Below are positions 46,539 to 56,007 of a stretch of DNA of 64,000 nt, piece by piece. Both the position numbers and the translations under genes were made by a program. The stretch's first letter is position 1. Each line of letters begins with the position of its first letter. This DNA is from Flavobacterium shii (GTDB taxonomy: Bacteria; Bacteroidota; Bacteroidia; Flavobacteriales; Flavobacteriaceae), in NCBI RefSeq assembly GCF_025847235.1, contig NZ_JAOZEW010000001.1:124001-188000 (forward strand). Direction: 5' to 3'. A model generated the notes under the pieces. The model did no database searches, had not been told where the DNA came from, and was given only the letters and a program-made list of their open reading frames with translations.

Positions 46539-46664
46539 CTACAATTTACACTTCAATTCTATAAAATATATACCACATCCACAACCTTTAGCCGGGTAAA
46601 CCCCCTCTAAACGATCACTATTTTGTCTTAAAGACAGGTTGATATGTAGATTTTTTATTTTCAT
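46539..46664 (-). CDS. Tiny cysteine-containing peptide gene 2 (candidate)
   Basis: A 41-codon frame from the ATG at 46664: N-terminus MKIKNLHINLSLRQ, then a C-terminal part with KGCGCGIYFIELKCKL. Three Cys and a Gly-rich core follow a polar leader-like segment, the look of a small modified-peptide precursor, although no leader family is recognised. A strong terminator follows at 46517. The ATP-grasp enzyme 1.2 kb downstream on the same strand could act on such peptides; this is only inference from proximity. Confidence 0.5.
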   Translation of the reverse strand: MKIKNLHINLSLRQNSDRLEGVYPAKGCGCGIYFIELKCKL

Positions 46665-46854
46665 TTCGAGGGCAAATGTAGCTCTTTTATTAATATAATT
46701 AAATAAATCCATATAATTAGTCCTGAAATATTTATCATTTACCTAACAATTTTAACAAAAATTTTCACTTAAAAAATAACTTCTACTTTATTAATTTTAT
46801 ATTTTTGAGAGAATACAAATACAAAATTCTATAAATATAAGCCCCTAAAATAGC

Positions 46855-49800
46855 ATGAAAAAACACCTAAAATTCATAGATGGAAATTCCGATAAGTTTT
46901 GGCAAATTGAAGTTGCAGGATTAAAATATACTGTAACGTATGGAAAAAATGGAACTTCTGGAACTTCTCAAACAAAGAGTTTTGATACAGATGAAGAATC
47001 CTTAAAAGTTGCAAAGAAATTATTGGATGAAAAAATAAAAAAAGGATATTCAGAAAATGGCGATGTTACTGTAGCTCCAAAACCAAAAACGGCTAAAAGT
47101 TCCAATTCTGACACCATATTAGAAGAATATGACGCTATTATAAAATCTAAAAACATTGATTCATTATTGCCTTTTCTGCAAGAAAAAGCAAAAGGGAATA
47201 TTGAAGCACTAAAAAAGCACATCAAGAAAAGTAAACGGTATTGGATGACTTATACCGACTTGACAAAAGATCCAGGTTACGTAAAAAAAGGCAAAAATGA
47301 TTACAGCTGGGGAACTCGTGGAGATGAAAAACAAAAAGAAATTATTACGCTAAGTGCCATTGCTTTATTAGACAAAGCTGATATTACTTCCTGGGATGAA
47401 GCTTTTACTTTACTTAGAGAAATAAAAGGAAAAAAACAGGTTTTGGAGGTTTTATTATGGGCAAAACCCAACTGGCTAGAAGCCTTTATCCTTGACAAAA
47501 TAAAAAAACAAGACTGGGTTTATTTCACGTATCAAAATCTTCGAAAACTCGAAAAACATGATTTAATAGCATTTAATCCCGAATTATATGCACTAAGTTT
47601 AGCTACAAATAATGAATGGCAATCTGATATTCAAACAAGAGTTTTCATTAAACAAATATTAGATGACAAAATAACTTATCAACGAGATATTCCAGAATTG
47701 TTTAACTACGAAACAACTCTTCATAACAATTTTTTTAGAGATAATGATTCTCAAAAATATGATGAGTTCAATACTTGGGCTATTATCTACAAGTCTTTAT
47801 TAGACGAAAAAAAAATGGATCGCAGCTTCTTTATAGAAAATGCAATCCTGATTCAAACTAAAGAATGGAATAATAACCTGAAATCGTTTTTCAAAAAAAG
47901 AATAGAAGAATTTAATGTAACCGGAGAGGAACTTATTATTCATCAGGAAAATATTTTCTCTTATTTACATAATGCCTATCCCCCAATAACAAGTTACGGA
48001 ATCGAACTTGTTAAGAAAATATATGAGCATCCAAAATTCAAAACGAAGTCTTTCCTCGAATGGATCGAACCCTTAATGATGCGAAGCGATTGCAAAGCTG
48101 CCATTAAAAGTGTGTTACCTATTTTGGAGAAAATAAATAAATCGAATCCTAAATTAAATAAAACTATTACTTCGATTATTGCCGATGTTTTTGTAATCTC
48201 CGATTTGGCTTTACAAGAACGAGCAAGCAAAATTATCGTAAAATTGGCTACCGAAAAAGATACTGTTCTTAAAGAGAAATTATCTTCTTACGTAACTTTA
48301 ATGCAAGGTAATATCAAATCGGGATTAAGTAATTTTCTTGATGATGATGCATTAGTTGTTGATAACACATCATTTGAAGAATATACATTTAACCCTAAAA
48401 AAGAAACCTTGCTTATCGAGGAAGTTCAGCTTCCTAATGATTGGAATGATATTTTATTTCAGTTTGGAAACTTCATAGGTTCTGAAGAAATTATCGACAC
48501 CGAAATTTTATTGAACGTATATATCATGCAAAGGGATTTGTTCCCATCTGATTATTCGACGCAATTGCAACCGTATTTTAAACAGCTACAAAAAAGCTAT
48601 TTTGAAAGTGTGCACAAAGATTTTGCAAAGTCATTTTTGATGGAAAAAATTTTAAACATCGACAGTAAATTCAATGGTAAGCATAAACATTATTCCAAAA
48701 TAAATACCCTTTTATTGATGCAGTCGTTGCTGAATAAAGTGCAGCAGAAAATAAATGAAAATTCGGTTTTACCACTACTCTCTTTCCCAACTCATAAACC
48801 ATATTGGGTTGCTCCAAATGTTTTATTAGAAAGAATTATTGCATATCAAAATACCAATGAAGAAATTGATTTTCTGGATCTAAGTATTGCCATATCCCGA
48901 ATGCCTAGAGAAAATGTAGAAAGTGCCATTCCGTTATTGGATAAAATAGAAGGAGAACTGAAACAATTGTTATCCTTTTGTTTGGGAGTAAACGAAAAAT
49001 TAAATTTAGGTTCCGAATCTTTATTTTCAAAAGTATTGGCCACAATTGGAAAAGCAACCAAAGAGACTGGAAATTTATCCTTATGGGCAGTTGCAGCCAG
49101 AACCCATTATCCTAATGATACTTTTGCCGAATTTGAAAATACCTACTTAAAAGAAGTTCCCTTTGTGGTTTCTCCGTTTATACCAAAAGTGGCGTTTAAA
49201 GAAAAATGGAACGAATGGGTAGATTACCAAACCAAAGAAAAAGTAAGAACACCATCTTGGTACGAACTACGATTTGACTTACCCAATTACTCCAAAATTC
49301 CAAATTATTTACTGTACAGTTTAGACATATATCAGCGCCCAAATAGTTGGGATTATTTACTCAATTCGGCTGGAAATACTTATTATTGGCATAGTCTCAC
49401 TCCACAAAATGCAGATGCATTGGCATTAACATTATTGCAAAATTGTGCAACTGGAGATGGTTCGAAACCCGATTTAAAAGGATTTCTGGATATTATAAAC
49501 CGTCCCGAATTTAAATTTTCGGATACTACATTACTTTTATATGCTTGCAGTTTCTTTCAGGAAAAGAAAGACATCCGATTATTGGCTTCTGAAGTTTTGA
49601 TTAATCTAGTCGAAAAACAAACTATAGATATCGAATTATTTGCTCAGAAACTGGCTTTCTTAGCATCAGGAAAGTATGGTGTATTCTTACGATTAGTAGA
49701 TGGATTAATTGCCATAAAAGATGTTTCGCCATTACATAATAGTGCATTACTGAAGTTGTTTAATTCCTTTTTTGAAAATCTTGATTTAAAAGATAAGTTA

Positions 49801-49947
49801 CCTACAAACTTCAAAAAAATAATCGAAAACTATCTTGATATTTTAACAAAAACCAACCAAAAACCATCGCCTAAAGCAATTGTTTTCTTTGAGCAATGGA
49901 AAGATAACGCTTCGCTTAAATCATTGATTAGGCAAATTTTAAAATAA
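46855..49947 (+). CDS. WGR-domain protein with helical repeats
   Basis: 1030 residues. The N-terminal ~70 residues form a WGR domain (LKFIDGNSDKFWQIEVAG...YTVTYGKNGTSGTSQTKSF); the name-giving WGR is YGK here. A charged linker (to ~100) is followed by a long helical, HEAT-like region (about 110-1030). WGR domains bind nucleic acid ends in PARPs, and WGR proteins of the E. coli YehI/MolR type occur beside MoxR (YehL), vWA (YehP) and SWIM (YehQ) proteins. The SWIM gene begins 5 bp after this stop, and the MoxR operon is 5 kb away on the other strand, so the same partnership is probable. Confidence 0.85.
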   Translation: MKKHLKFIDGNSDKFWQIEVAGLKYTVTYGKNGTSGTSQTKSFDTDEESLKVAKKLLDEKIKKGYSENGDVTVAPKPKTAKSSNSDTILEEYDAIIKSKNIDSLLPFLQEKAKGNIEALKKHIKKSKRYWMTYTDLTKDPGYVKKGKNDYSWGTRGDEKQKEIITLSAIALLDKADITSWDEAFTLLREIKGKKQVLEVLLWAKPNWLEAFILDKIKKQDWVYFTYQNLRKLEKHDLIAFNPELYALSLATNNEWQSDIQTRVFIKQILDDKITYQRDIPELFNYETTLHNNFFRDNDSQKYDEFNTWAIIYKSLLDEKKMDRSFFIENAILIQTKEWNNNLKSFFKKRIEEFNVTGEELIIHQENIFSYLHNAYPPITSYGIELVKKIYEHPKFKTKSFLEWIEPLMMRSDCKAAIKSVLPILEKINKSNPKLNKTITSIIADVFVISDLALQERASKIIVKLATEKDTVLKEKLSSYVTLMQGNIKSGLSNFLDDDALVVDNTSFEEYTFNPKKETLLIEEVQLPNDWNDILFQFGNFIGSEEIIDTEILLNVYIMQRDLFPSDYSTQLQPYFKQLQKSYFESVHKDFAKSFLMEKILNIDSKFNGKHKHYSKINTLLLMQSLLNKVQQKINENSVLPLLSFPTHKPYWVAPNVLLERIIAYQNTNEEIDFLDLSIAISRMPRENVESAIPLLDKIEGELKQLLSFCLGVNEKLNLGSESLFSKVLATIGKATKETGNLSLWAVAARTHYPNDTFAEFENTYLKEVPFVVSPFIPKVAFKEKWNEWVDYQTKEKVRTPSWYELRFDLPNYSKIPNYLLYSLDIYQRPNSWDYLLNSAGNTYYWHSLTPQNADALALTLLQNCATGDGSKPDLKGFLDIINRPEFKFSDTTLLLYACSFFQEKKDIRLLASEVLINLVEKQTIDIELFAQKLAFLASGKYGVFLRLVDGLIAIKDVSPLHNSALLKLFNSFFENLDLKDKLPTNFKKIIENYLDILTKTNQKPSPKAIVFFEQWKDNASLKSLIRQILK

Positions 49948-49952
49948 AGAAA

Positions 49953-51281
49953 ATGACAGATTTAGAATATAATTATAAAGGAATTTCGACGTATAGCAAA
50001 ACCAAAGGAATCAATAATTTGGTCTTGGCACACCAAACCGAAATCGAAGAAGTAAATAATATACCGTGCTTTTTTTGGGGAAGTTTGACAGATCCTTATG
50101 TTACCGCAAAATGTTGGAGTACGATTGCCAAAGTCGTTCGTTCTAGTTTTGGTCCTGTTCCTCCAAGTCTTCGTGATCCTATTGTATCGGCGGGAGCAGA
50201 ACGATTGCGTTTTGAAGGTTTTTCGTCCTGCAATGGTGTTTATGTACGACTAGATATGAAACCCGAAGCTATAGATGGAGAGTTTATTGCCAACGGAACT
50301 ACCAATGTAGATTTTAATGACCCGATGCTAAATGCGCTTAACGCTATCCAAAAAAACGAAAAAGTAACCCTTGCCGTTGGTCAGCAAGAAGTACAGGTTA
50401 TTACTACCAAAGCAAAAGTTACCGAAAAGAAAGTAACCTTGCCAATGCGATGGATAAAAGGCTTAACAAGTGTGCAGCTTTATCTTGCCGATATGGATGT
50501 AAAATATGAATTGAATAAAATACAAACCATTCAGTTATTTCAAAGTTTGCCAAAAGGAAGTGTAAAAGGAGATTTTTATATTACTAAAAGAGCAGGGAAA
50601 TTTATGTTCTCGACTCTGGCTACAAATGATAGTGTACGAATTGGTGGTGTACAACGACTAAGATTATTAGAAGGAATTCTGGCCATTGTAGAGAAAATTT
50701 ATATCTATGAATCTTCAGATAAACAAACTTGTGCCATAGTTTCGGAATTTGGAAAAATGCAGTTGTTAATGGCTTTTTCTCCCGATTCGTACCGCGGATT
50801 TTCGGGCGAAGGAAATGTTCTCGAAACCATGACCGAAAACTTACCTATAGAATGGGTTTATGGTTTAAACAGTTTATTAAAATCGAATGAAACTTTTGAT
50901 CCAACCATGCTTTCTATCGAGAATGATATTGATTTTGGAACTATGGATAATCTAACTTCTAATTTATCGTCGATGGGATTATTGGGTTATGATTTAAGCG
51001 AGAAAGCCCATTTTTACCGTCGTCTTCCTTTTAAAACCGAGCGTATTTTATCTTTAAATCCAAGGCTGAAAAATGCTAAAAAATTAATCGATAATGAGGA
51101 TATAGAAATCGTAGAACGCAGAGCCGATTATATCGAAGCCAAAGTAAAAGGTTCGGGCGTTATACATAAAGTTATTATCGAAGGATCAAACCAAAGATGT
51201 ACCTGCGATTGGTTTACTGCTTATCAAGGCAAAAGAGGTATTTGCAAACATATTCTAGGCGTAAAAATGACTATTTCTTAA
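49953..51281 (+). CDS. SWIM zinc-finger protein
   Basis: 442 residues. The C-terminal CTCDWFTAYQGKRGICKH is a SWIM zinc finger (C-x-C-x12-C-x-H), preceded by a beta-rich region around 375-410. The N-terminal 350 residues contain strands and helices without a known motif. It resembles E. coli YehQ in placement and finger. Five bp separate it from the WGR gene, so the two are co-transcribed and possibly form one complex. Ends at a strong terminator. Confidence 0.85.
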   Translation: MTDLEYNYKGISTYSKTKGINNLVLAHQTEIEEVNNIPCFFWGSLTDPYVTAKCWSTIAKVVRSSFGPVPPSLRDPIVSAGAERLRFEGFSSCNGVYVRLDMKPEAIDGEFIANGTTNVDFNDPMLNALNAIQKNEKVTLAVGQQEVQVITTKAKVTEKKVTLPMRWIKGLTSVQLYLADMDVKYELNKIQTIQLFQSLPKGSVKGDFYITKRAGKFMFSTLATNDSVRIGGVQRLRLLEGILAIVEKIYIYESSDKQTCAIVSEFGKMQLLMAFSPDSYRGFSGEGNVLETMTENLPIEWVYGLNSLLKSNETFDPTMLSIENDIDFGTMDNLTSNLSSMGLLGYDLSEKAHFYRRLPFKTERILSLNPRLKNAKKLIDNEDIEIVERRADYIEAKVKGSGVIHKVIIEGSNQRCTCDWFTAYQGKRGICKHILGVKMTIS

Positions 51282-51303
51282 AGAATTAGATTTTACTCCT
51301 AAT

Positions 51304-51336
51304 AAAAAAATCGCCCTGATAAACGGGGCGATTTTG
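51304..51336 (+). terminator. Terminator after the SWIM gene
   Basis: AAAATCGCCC/GGGGCGATTTT hairpin with A-rich and T-rich flanks, 23 bp beyond the SWIM stop. Confidence 0.9.
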
Positions 51337-51423
51337 TTTTATTGATATAACTTTTATTTTTAGTTAAAGTTTATAAAAGTCTTCTATAAGATAAAAAACG
51401 GTGTCGATTACAAAATTGTTTTA

Positions 51424-51570
51424 TTAGCGCTGTTTCTTCACTTTTGATCTGCTGGCTTGACTCAAACGTTCTGCTTGCGCTCTTGCTTTTTCTAAGGTAA
51501 CAGGAGATTGTTTGGATAGTATCTCCATGCCTAACTTAGCTCTTTCCTGAAATGATATTTTGTAGTTCAT
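51424..51570 (-). CDS. Small charged protein, 48 aa
   Basis: A 48-codon frame from the ATG at 51570 (MNYKISFQERAKLGMEILSK) ends with a basic SRSKVKKQR tail. It is helical and Lys/Arg/Gln-rich, no known domain. It is divergent from the XRE-type regulator 170 bp away, a layout seen in small toxin-antitoxin-like or regulator pairs. Codon use looks normal. Function unknown. Confidence 0.5.
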   Translation of the reverse strand: MNYKISFQERAKLGMEILSKQSPVTLEKARAQAERLSQASRSKVKKQR

Positions 51571-51743
51571 ACTTCATGAAGTTTATAATGCAAATATATA
51601 GATTTGAAATATGTATTTAATCAAAGTAAGAAAAAGCATATATTTACGCTATACAAAAAAACAACCTAAACCGTATTTTATCAAATCAAACGTGTTTTTT
51701 ACGGATTACTACTTTTTTAAAGAATTTTAAATACCTTTGAATT

Positions 51744-52142
51744 ATGAGCACAGCAACAAAATCTAAACATATTGGCAGAAATATAAGCCGAATAAGAGAG
51801 CTTCGTGGTATGAAACAAGAAGCACTTGCACAAGCTATTGGTTCAAACCAACAAGCTATTTCCGGAATTGAAGGAAGTGAGGAAGTTGATTCTAAAAAAC
51901 TGCTAGAAATTGCAAAAGCTCTGGGAGTTACTGTAGAAGCTATTGAAAACTTTTCGGAAGAATCTGTTTTTAACTATTTCAATACCTTCTATGATAATAG
52001 TGCTAATCATGGTCAGGTAAATGGTCCTTTTAATTCTTGTAATTTCAATCCTCTTGATAAAGTTGTTGAGCTTTACGAACGTTTGGTTCTGGCTGAAAAA
52101 GAAAAGGTTGAGTATTTAGAAAAATTGCTGAAAGGGAAATAA
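51744..52142 (+). CDS. XRE-family DNA-binding protein
   Basis: 132 residues. An N-terminal Cro/C1-type helix-turn-helix (about 8-65: ISRIRELRGMKQEALAQAIGSNQQAISGIEG...LLEIAKALGV) is followed by an Asn-rich linker and a C-terminal coiled helix (VVELYERLVLAEKEKVEYLEKLL) for dimerisation. It lies between the SWIM gene and the PIN/TPR cassette. It could control the neighbouring genes; no operator was assigned. Confidence 0.9.
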   Translation: MSTATKSKHIGRNISRIRELRGMKQEALAQAIGSNQQAISGIEGSEEVDSKKLLEIAKALGVTVEAIENFSEESVFNYFNTFYDNSANHGQVNGPFNSCNFNPLDKVVELYERLVLAEKEKVEYLEKLLKGK

Positions 52143-52165
52143 TATTTTCTTTTTATATAAAATTG

Positions 52166-52200
52166 AAAAAAGCTCAAATTTTTAAAGTTTGAGCTTTTTT
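52166..52200. terminator. Bidirectional terminator between XRE and PIN/TPR genes
   Basis: AAAAAAGCTCAAA.../...TTTGAGCTTTTTT hairpin between two convergent genes; functional in both directions. Confidence 0.88.
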
Positions 52201-52229
52201 GGTTTATTGAAATTATTAACTCTTTTAAA

Positions 52230-55200
52230 TTACTTAAAATAAAGATTTTTTACGGCATAAAACTCGCTTAAAACTTCTTCATAATAATCTCCTAATAGCT
52301 TAAACTCTTTTTTTAAAATATTTTCGTATTGATTAATCAAATCTATAGGCATTCCGTAAAAAGTATTTCTAAATAATTCTGAAGAATATCTATTTTTATC
52401 TTTTACTGTTATGGTATTACTTAGATATAGATATTTTAGAAAATTAATGCATACAATAATTATATTAGGATTACGATTTACAGAATATTGCAAGTTTTCC
52501 AAGACTAAAAGATAATAATTTTCTCTACCTGTTATAAAATCAAAAAACTCATTTTTCAAAGTTTCAAGATTAATATCAATACCTAAATAATTACTTTTTA
52601 ATAAGAATCTATAAAATTCTGTATTACATTTTTCAGGATAAAAGGTTATTAGGTATTTTTCGGGATTAACTATATTACCTCTTAAATTTGCATTTCTTTT
52701 AAATAAAAATAAAGTACTATCGCTACTAATTAATTTATGATTTTCCCTCATTGATAAATGCAGATAATCAACTAATATTTTCATAAAATTAGAATCAAAT
52801 CCTATTTCATTTTGCCTCAATTTTGGAACCAAATCTAATTTTTCTTCGACAAAATCAATTTCGCAATTTTTATCAATCCAGACAAGTATTGAATTTATAA
52901 ATTCTGCTCTCTTTTCTTTATAATTCTCGGGGATATCATATCTTGTTATTCCTTCCGTAGTAATTTCAATACTCATCGAGGATTCTGGCGAATTTTTAAG
53001 CTCTAGTAATTCATCTTCTATTTCTTTCTTAATCAAATAAGATATTTTAAATTTATGCTTAAACTTAAAATCCATATCTCTTTCTAAAGAAAATAGTAAT
53101 AATAATGTGCTGAAATCTAAAATAAATTCCAACTCATGACTAGAAGTAATCTTTTGGGAAAATGCAATAGGTATTGTAGTATATTTACATCCCCTAATAC
53201 TGGTCAAATGTGAATACGCATTTATATGATTTTCTCTAAAGACTCCTCTTACTATTTCTGTAAAACCAACTTTATAATCATAATATTCATTTAGAAAATT
53301 ATCTACTCTTTCCTTTTCTTGAGTGCCCGAAATTCCGAATTGTTCAATCAGAAATTTTTTCATTTCTTCCGCATCTTGAGGTATTTGAAGCGATTCAAAA
53401 CCTAACTCATTAATTGGGTTATTTGCCTCTTCTGAAATATCTCTAAACAATTTCATAGCATCATTATAAATCTCAATGATTACAATTGTATTAAGATTAT
53501 TAGACATTGGAGATTTAGTGGAAAAGGATTCTCCTTTTTTCTTACCTATAAATTTTTTATTTAATCCTCCTGCGCTTGTAATTTTCTTCTTTTCAATTTT
53601 TCCATTTACACTATATGCGACCCAATAACCTAATGCCACTTCCTCATACTGTTCAAAAAAATCTTTAAGTAATAATGAAGCTGTAAAATAGTTTTTTCTC
53701 GCATTAGTATTATTAATATCGAATGCTAGATTATATAAAATTTCAAATCCTTTTGAAATCTTAATATTATTGCGAATCATTATATGGCTAATATTTAGCC
53801 CAATAGCTTCATCATCAAAAACGGTTTTAATGTCTGTACAGATTTCATTAATTTTATCAAATGATTTCTTCCTTTCAAGAGTCGCTAAATAAAAAAATAG
53901 ATATTGTTCATTATTAGGAAATTCTTTGCATAAAAGTTTATCTATCTCTTCAAGATTATTCACATCATCTATCTCGAAATAGAAATTATGTTCAAATCCA
54001 AGTAATAGCTCATCTATGTATGAATTATTCTCTCTCCAAAATTTTAATAGTTCTAACAATTCCTTATATCTACCTCTTTCCTCATCATTTTTATCGTGCA
54101 ATTGTTTGTGAAGGAGTATTATATATAATCTTAAAGAAACTGATATTTTAGATTTATCTATATAAGTTTCCATATAATTAATGGCTTCTTTTACCTTTCC
54201 TATTAAGTCTAGGTTATTAGCTATTACATTTTTACAATTAGCATCAAATAAATTACAGTCCTTTATTTGAATTATCCGTTCATAAATTTCTTCACTATCA
54301 TACTCTTTTATATATATCACTTTTATTAAAATTTCAAAAAAAACTTTTAATTCATCAAAACTAAAATCTTTTTTTAAAACTTTTTCTAATTCTCTATTAT
54401 ACAATTCTTTATCATAATTTTTAGTTTGAACACTAAAGAACGCATTATCAATATTAAGAATATGCCTTTCATTTAGAACATCTATTGATTGTAAATACTG
54501 GTCAAATAATTTTTCAACTTCGTCATCTTTTCCCAACAAATGAAATACAACAGACTTAAAGAGAAAATATTCACTATTTAATTCTCCATTTAAACTTTCA
54601 TAATCATCCAATAATGCAAGTGTTTTTTCGTATTCCTTTCTATGATTCAGAATTTGACACATAAAGTATGTGTAAAACCAAAAGTTTTTTTGCAACTCTT
54701 GAAATGCTTTATTAATGTTTTCAAAATCATTATCATTATATGTTTGTACATAACTTAAATAGTAATAATAAAACTTTTGGTGACTAATGGTATTAGATAT
54801 TTCTGTTTTATCTAATGTATTAACAAAAATCTCAGCTAAACTGATAGTAAGCACAAGTTCAGGGATTTCTTCCAAGAGAAATCTTTCCCCTGCAATATAT
54901 TTTGTTGGATATTTGTTAAATATTTTAGTAAGTGCCAAATCTATAACAATTAACCATGATGTTTTATTATCGAATGTAACTTCCTTGTATCTTTCAAAAT
55001 CAATATTTAACTCAAACCCATATTCTTTTAAGTTTTCAAAAAAATCTGAATTTTCAATTCGAACAATTTGATAAATGACACTCTGCTGAAAACCATAGTT
55101 ATCAAATACAATTTCAGGCACAGACTTAAGATAATTCTTAATATCATCAGAGGTTAAAACTTTTACAAACCAAGCACTTATATTATATTCATCAATTTGA

Positions 55201-55631
55201 ATTATTTCATCAGATAATTTTATTGCTTTTACGTTATCTTTTAAATTCAGATATTCAACGCAAGCTCTTTCTTTTAGAGTTTCATCTTGATTATTCAATA
55301 AATATGCTTGAATAAAATCTTTCCCAGAGTCTTCCTTAGAGTATTCAGCTAGATCACTTTTGCATAGAGCTTTTAAATAAAGTAATTTACTTTTTATTTT
55401 ATTATCGATTTCAGCCTGTCCATTTTTTATTCTGTCTTCTAATCCATTAAGTAAATGAAGTGCCGTCTTAGGTTTAAAAGACAAAATCAGATTATTAATC
55501 TCCTCTAATTGTTGTTTATACTCAGTAAGTAAAAAAGATAATCCTTCAAAAACATTCGTAATACTGTTCCCGAGATGAACTCCCCCTCCGCCACTATCAA
55601 TATTTCCTAAATTTACATTATTAAGCTCCAT
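52230..55631 (-). CDS. TPR-GreAB-C-PIN-like protein with amyloid-type N-terminal motif
   Basis: 1133 residues. The N-terminal ~25 residues carry NVNLGNIDSGGGGVHLGN, nearly the same as the C-terminus of the small protein encoded just upstream. A long TPR-like helical region (about 30-650) follows. About 668-735 (GGLNKKFIGKKKGESFSTKSP) resembles the GreA/GreB C-terminal domain. About 830-980 looks like a PIN nuclease: LDFSTLLLLF with its first Asp, KKEIEDELLEL, and ISSDSTLFLF with a late Asp. PIN domains cut RNA. The start overlaps the upstream gene by 11 bp. The layout fits the TPR-GreAB-C-PIN conflict proteins described in bacteria. Confidence 0.7.
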   Translation of the reverse strand: MELNNVNLGNIDSGGGGVHLGNSITNVFEGLSFLLTEYKQQLEEINNLILSFKPKTALHLLNGLEDRIKNGQAEIDNKIKSKLLYLKALCKSDLAEYSKEDSGKDFIQAYLLNNQDETLKERACVEYLNLKDNVKAIKLSDEIIQIDEYNISAWFVKVLTSDDIKNYLKSVPEIVFDNYGFQQSVIYQIVRIENSDFFENLKEYGFELNIDFERYKEVTFDNKTSWLIVIDLALTKIFNKYPTKYIAGERFLLEEIPELVLTISLAEIFVNTLDKTEISNTISHQKFYYYYLSYVQTYNDNDFENINKAFQELQKNFWFYTYFMCQILNHRKEYEKTLALLDDYESLNGELNSEYFLFKSVVFHLLGKDDEVEKLFDQYLQSIDVLNERHILNIDNAFFSVQTKNYDKELYNRELEKVLKKDFSFDELKVFFEILIKVIYIKEYDSEEIYERIIQIKDCNLFDANCKNVIANNLDLIGKVKEAINYMETYIDKSKISVSLRLYIILLHKQLHDKNDEERGRYKELLELLKFWRENNSYIDELLLGFEHNFYFEIDDVNNLEEIDKLLCKEFPNNEQYLFFYLATLERKKSFDKINEICTDIKTVFDDEAIGLNISHIMIRNNIKISKGFEILYNLAFDINNTNARKNYFTASLLLKDFFEQYEEVALGYWVAYSVNGKIEKKKITSAGGLNKKFIGKKKGESFSTKSPMSNNLNTIVIIEIYNDAMKLFRDISEEANNPINELGFESLQIPQDAEEMKKFLIEQFGISGTQEKERVDNFLNEYYDYKVGFTEIVRGVFRENHINAYSHLTSIRGCKYTTIPIAFSQKITSSHELEFILDFSTLLLLFSLERDMDFKFKHKFKISYLIKKEIEDELLELKNSPESSMSIEITTEGITRYDIPENYKEKRAEFINSILVWIDKNCEIDFVEEKLDLVPKLRQNEIGFDSNFMKILVDYLHLSMRENHKLISSDSTLFLFKRNANLRGNIVNPEKYLITFYPEKCNTEFYRFLLKSNYLGIDINLETLKNEFFDFITGRENYYLLVLENLQYSVNRNPNIIIVCINFLKYLYLSNTITVKDKNRYSSELFRNTFYGMPIDLINQYENILKKEFKLLGDYYEEVLSEFYAVKNLYFK

Positions 55632-56007
55632 AATTATCTCCTAATCTAAAATCTCCTCCTCCTGTGTTTACATTACCAATATTTACGTTTTTACTATTCG
55701 TAATTGTATTTTCAACTTTTGGAAGTTTTTCTAAAATTTCCTTTAAATGAATTTCAAATTCAGGATTATCTTCAATAGAGTTTTCAATAAGTGCTTTTGC
55801 AATATTTTGTTTTTCTTTACTTTCAGGATTTGCTTGAAGTTCAAGTAATGCCTTTTTAGGTTTATCATCTTTAAAGAATAATGTTTTAATCCAATTAATT
55901 GCTCCTTCTGAAATATTTTCAAACCCCTTCTCGCTAAATTTTTCGATTCCTTTCTTTCCTAATTCAATTAAAAAAGGTGTAATAACTGCCATTGTAATTG
56001 GTTCCAT
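55621..56007 (-). CDS. Small effector-like protein with C-terminal amyloid-type motif
   Basis: 128 residues. The N-terminal half (MEPITMAVITPFLIELGKKG...GAINWIKTLF) is helical and amphipathic and resembles the start of bacterial Bell-type (HeLo/MLKL-like) effector domains. A charged linker follows (ALLELQANPESKEKQNIAKA), also usual in that family. The C-terminus reads KNVNIGNVNTGGGDFRLGDN, sharing most positions with the N-terminus of the next protein. Translation of the next gene overlaps by 11 bp. Inferred role: a membrane-acting effector turned on by motif templating from the TPR protein. Confidence 0.65.
   Translation of the reverse strand: MEPITMAVITPFLIELGKKGIEKFSEKGFENISEGAINWIKTLFFKDDKPKKALLELQANPESKEKQNIAKALIENSIEDNPEFEIHLKEILEKLPKVENTITNSKNVNIGNVNTGGGDFRLGDNYGA

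Noticed and set aside
53215..53220. Single TACGCA or TGCGTA half-sites inside genes (for example 53215, 56780, 58705, 28045)
   Set aside because: None has a partner at the 7-bp spacing; they lie in coding sequence.
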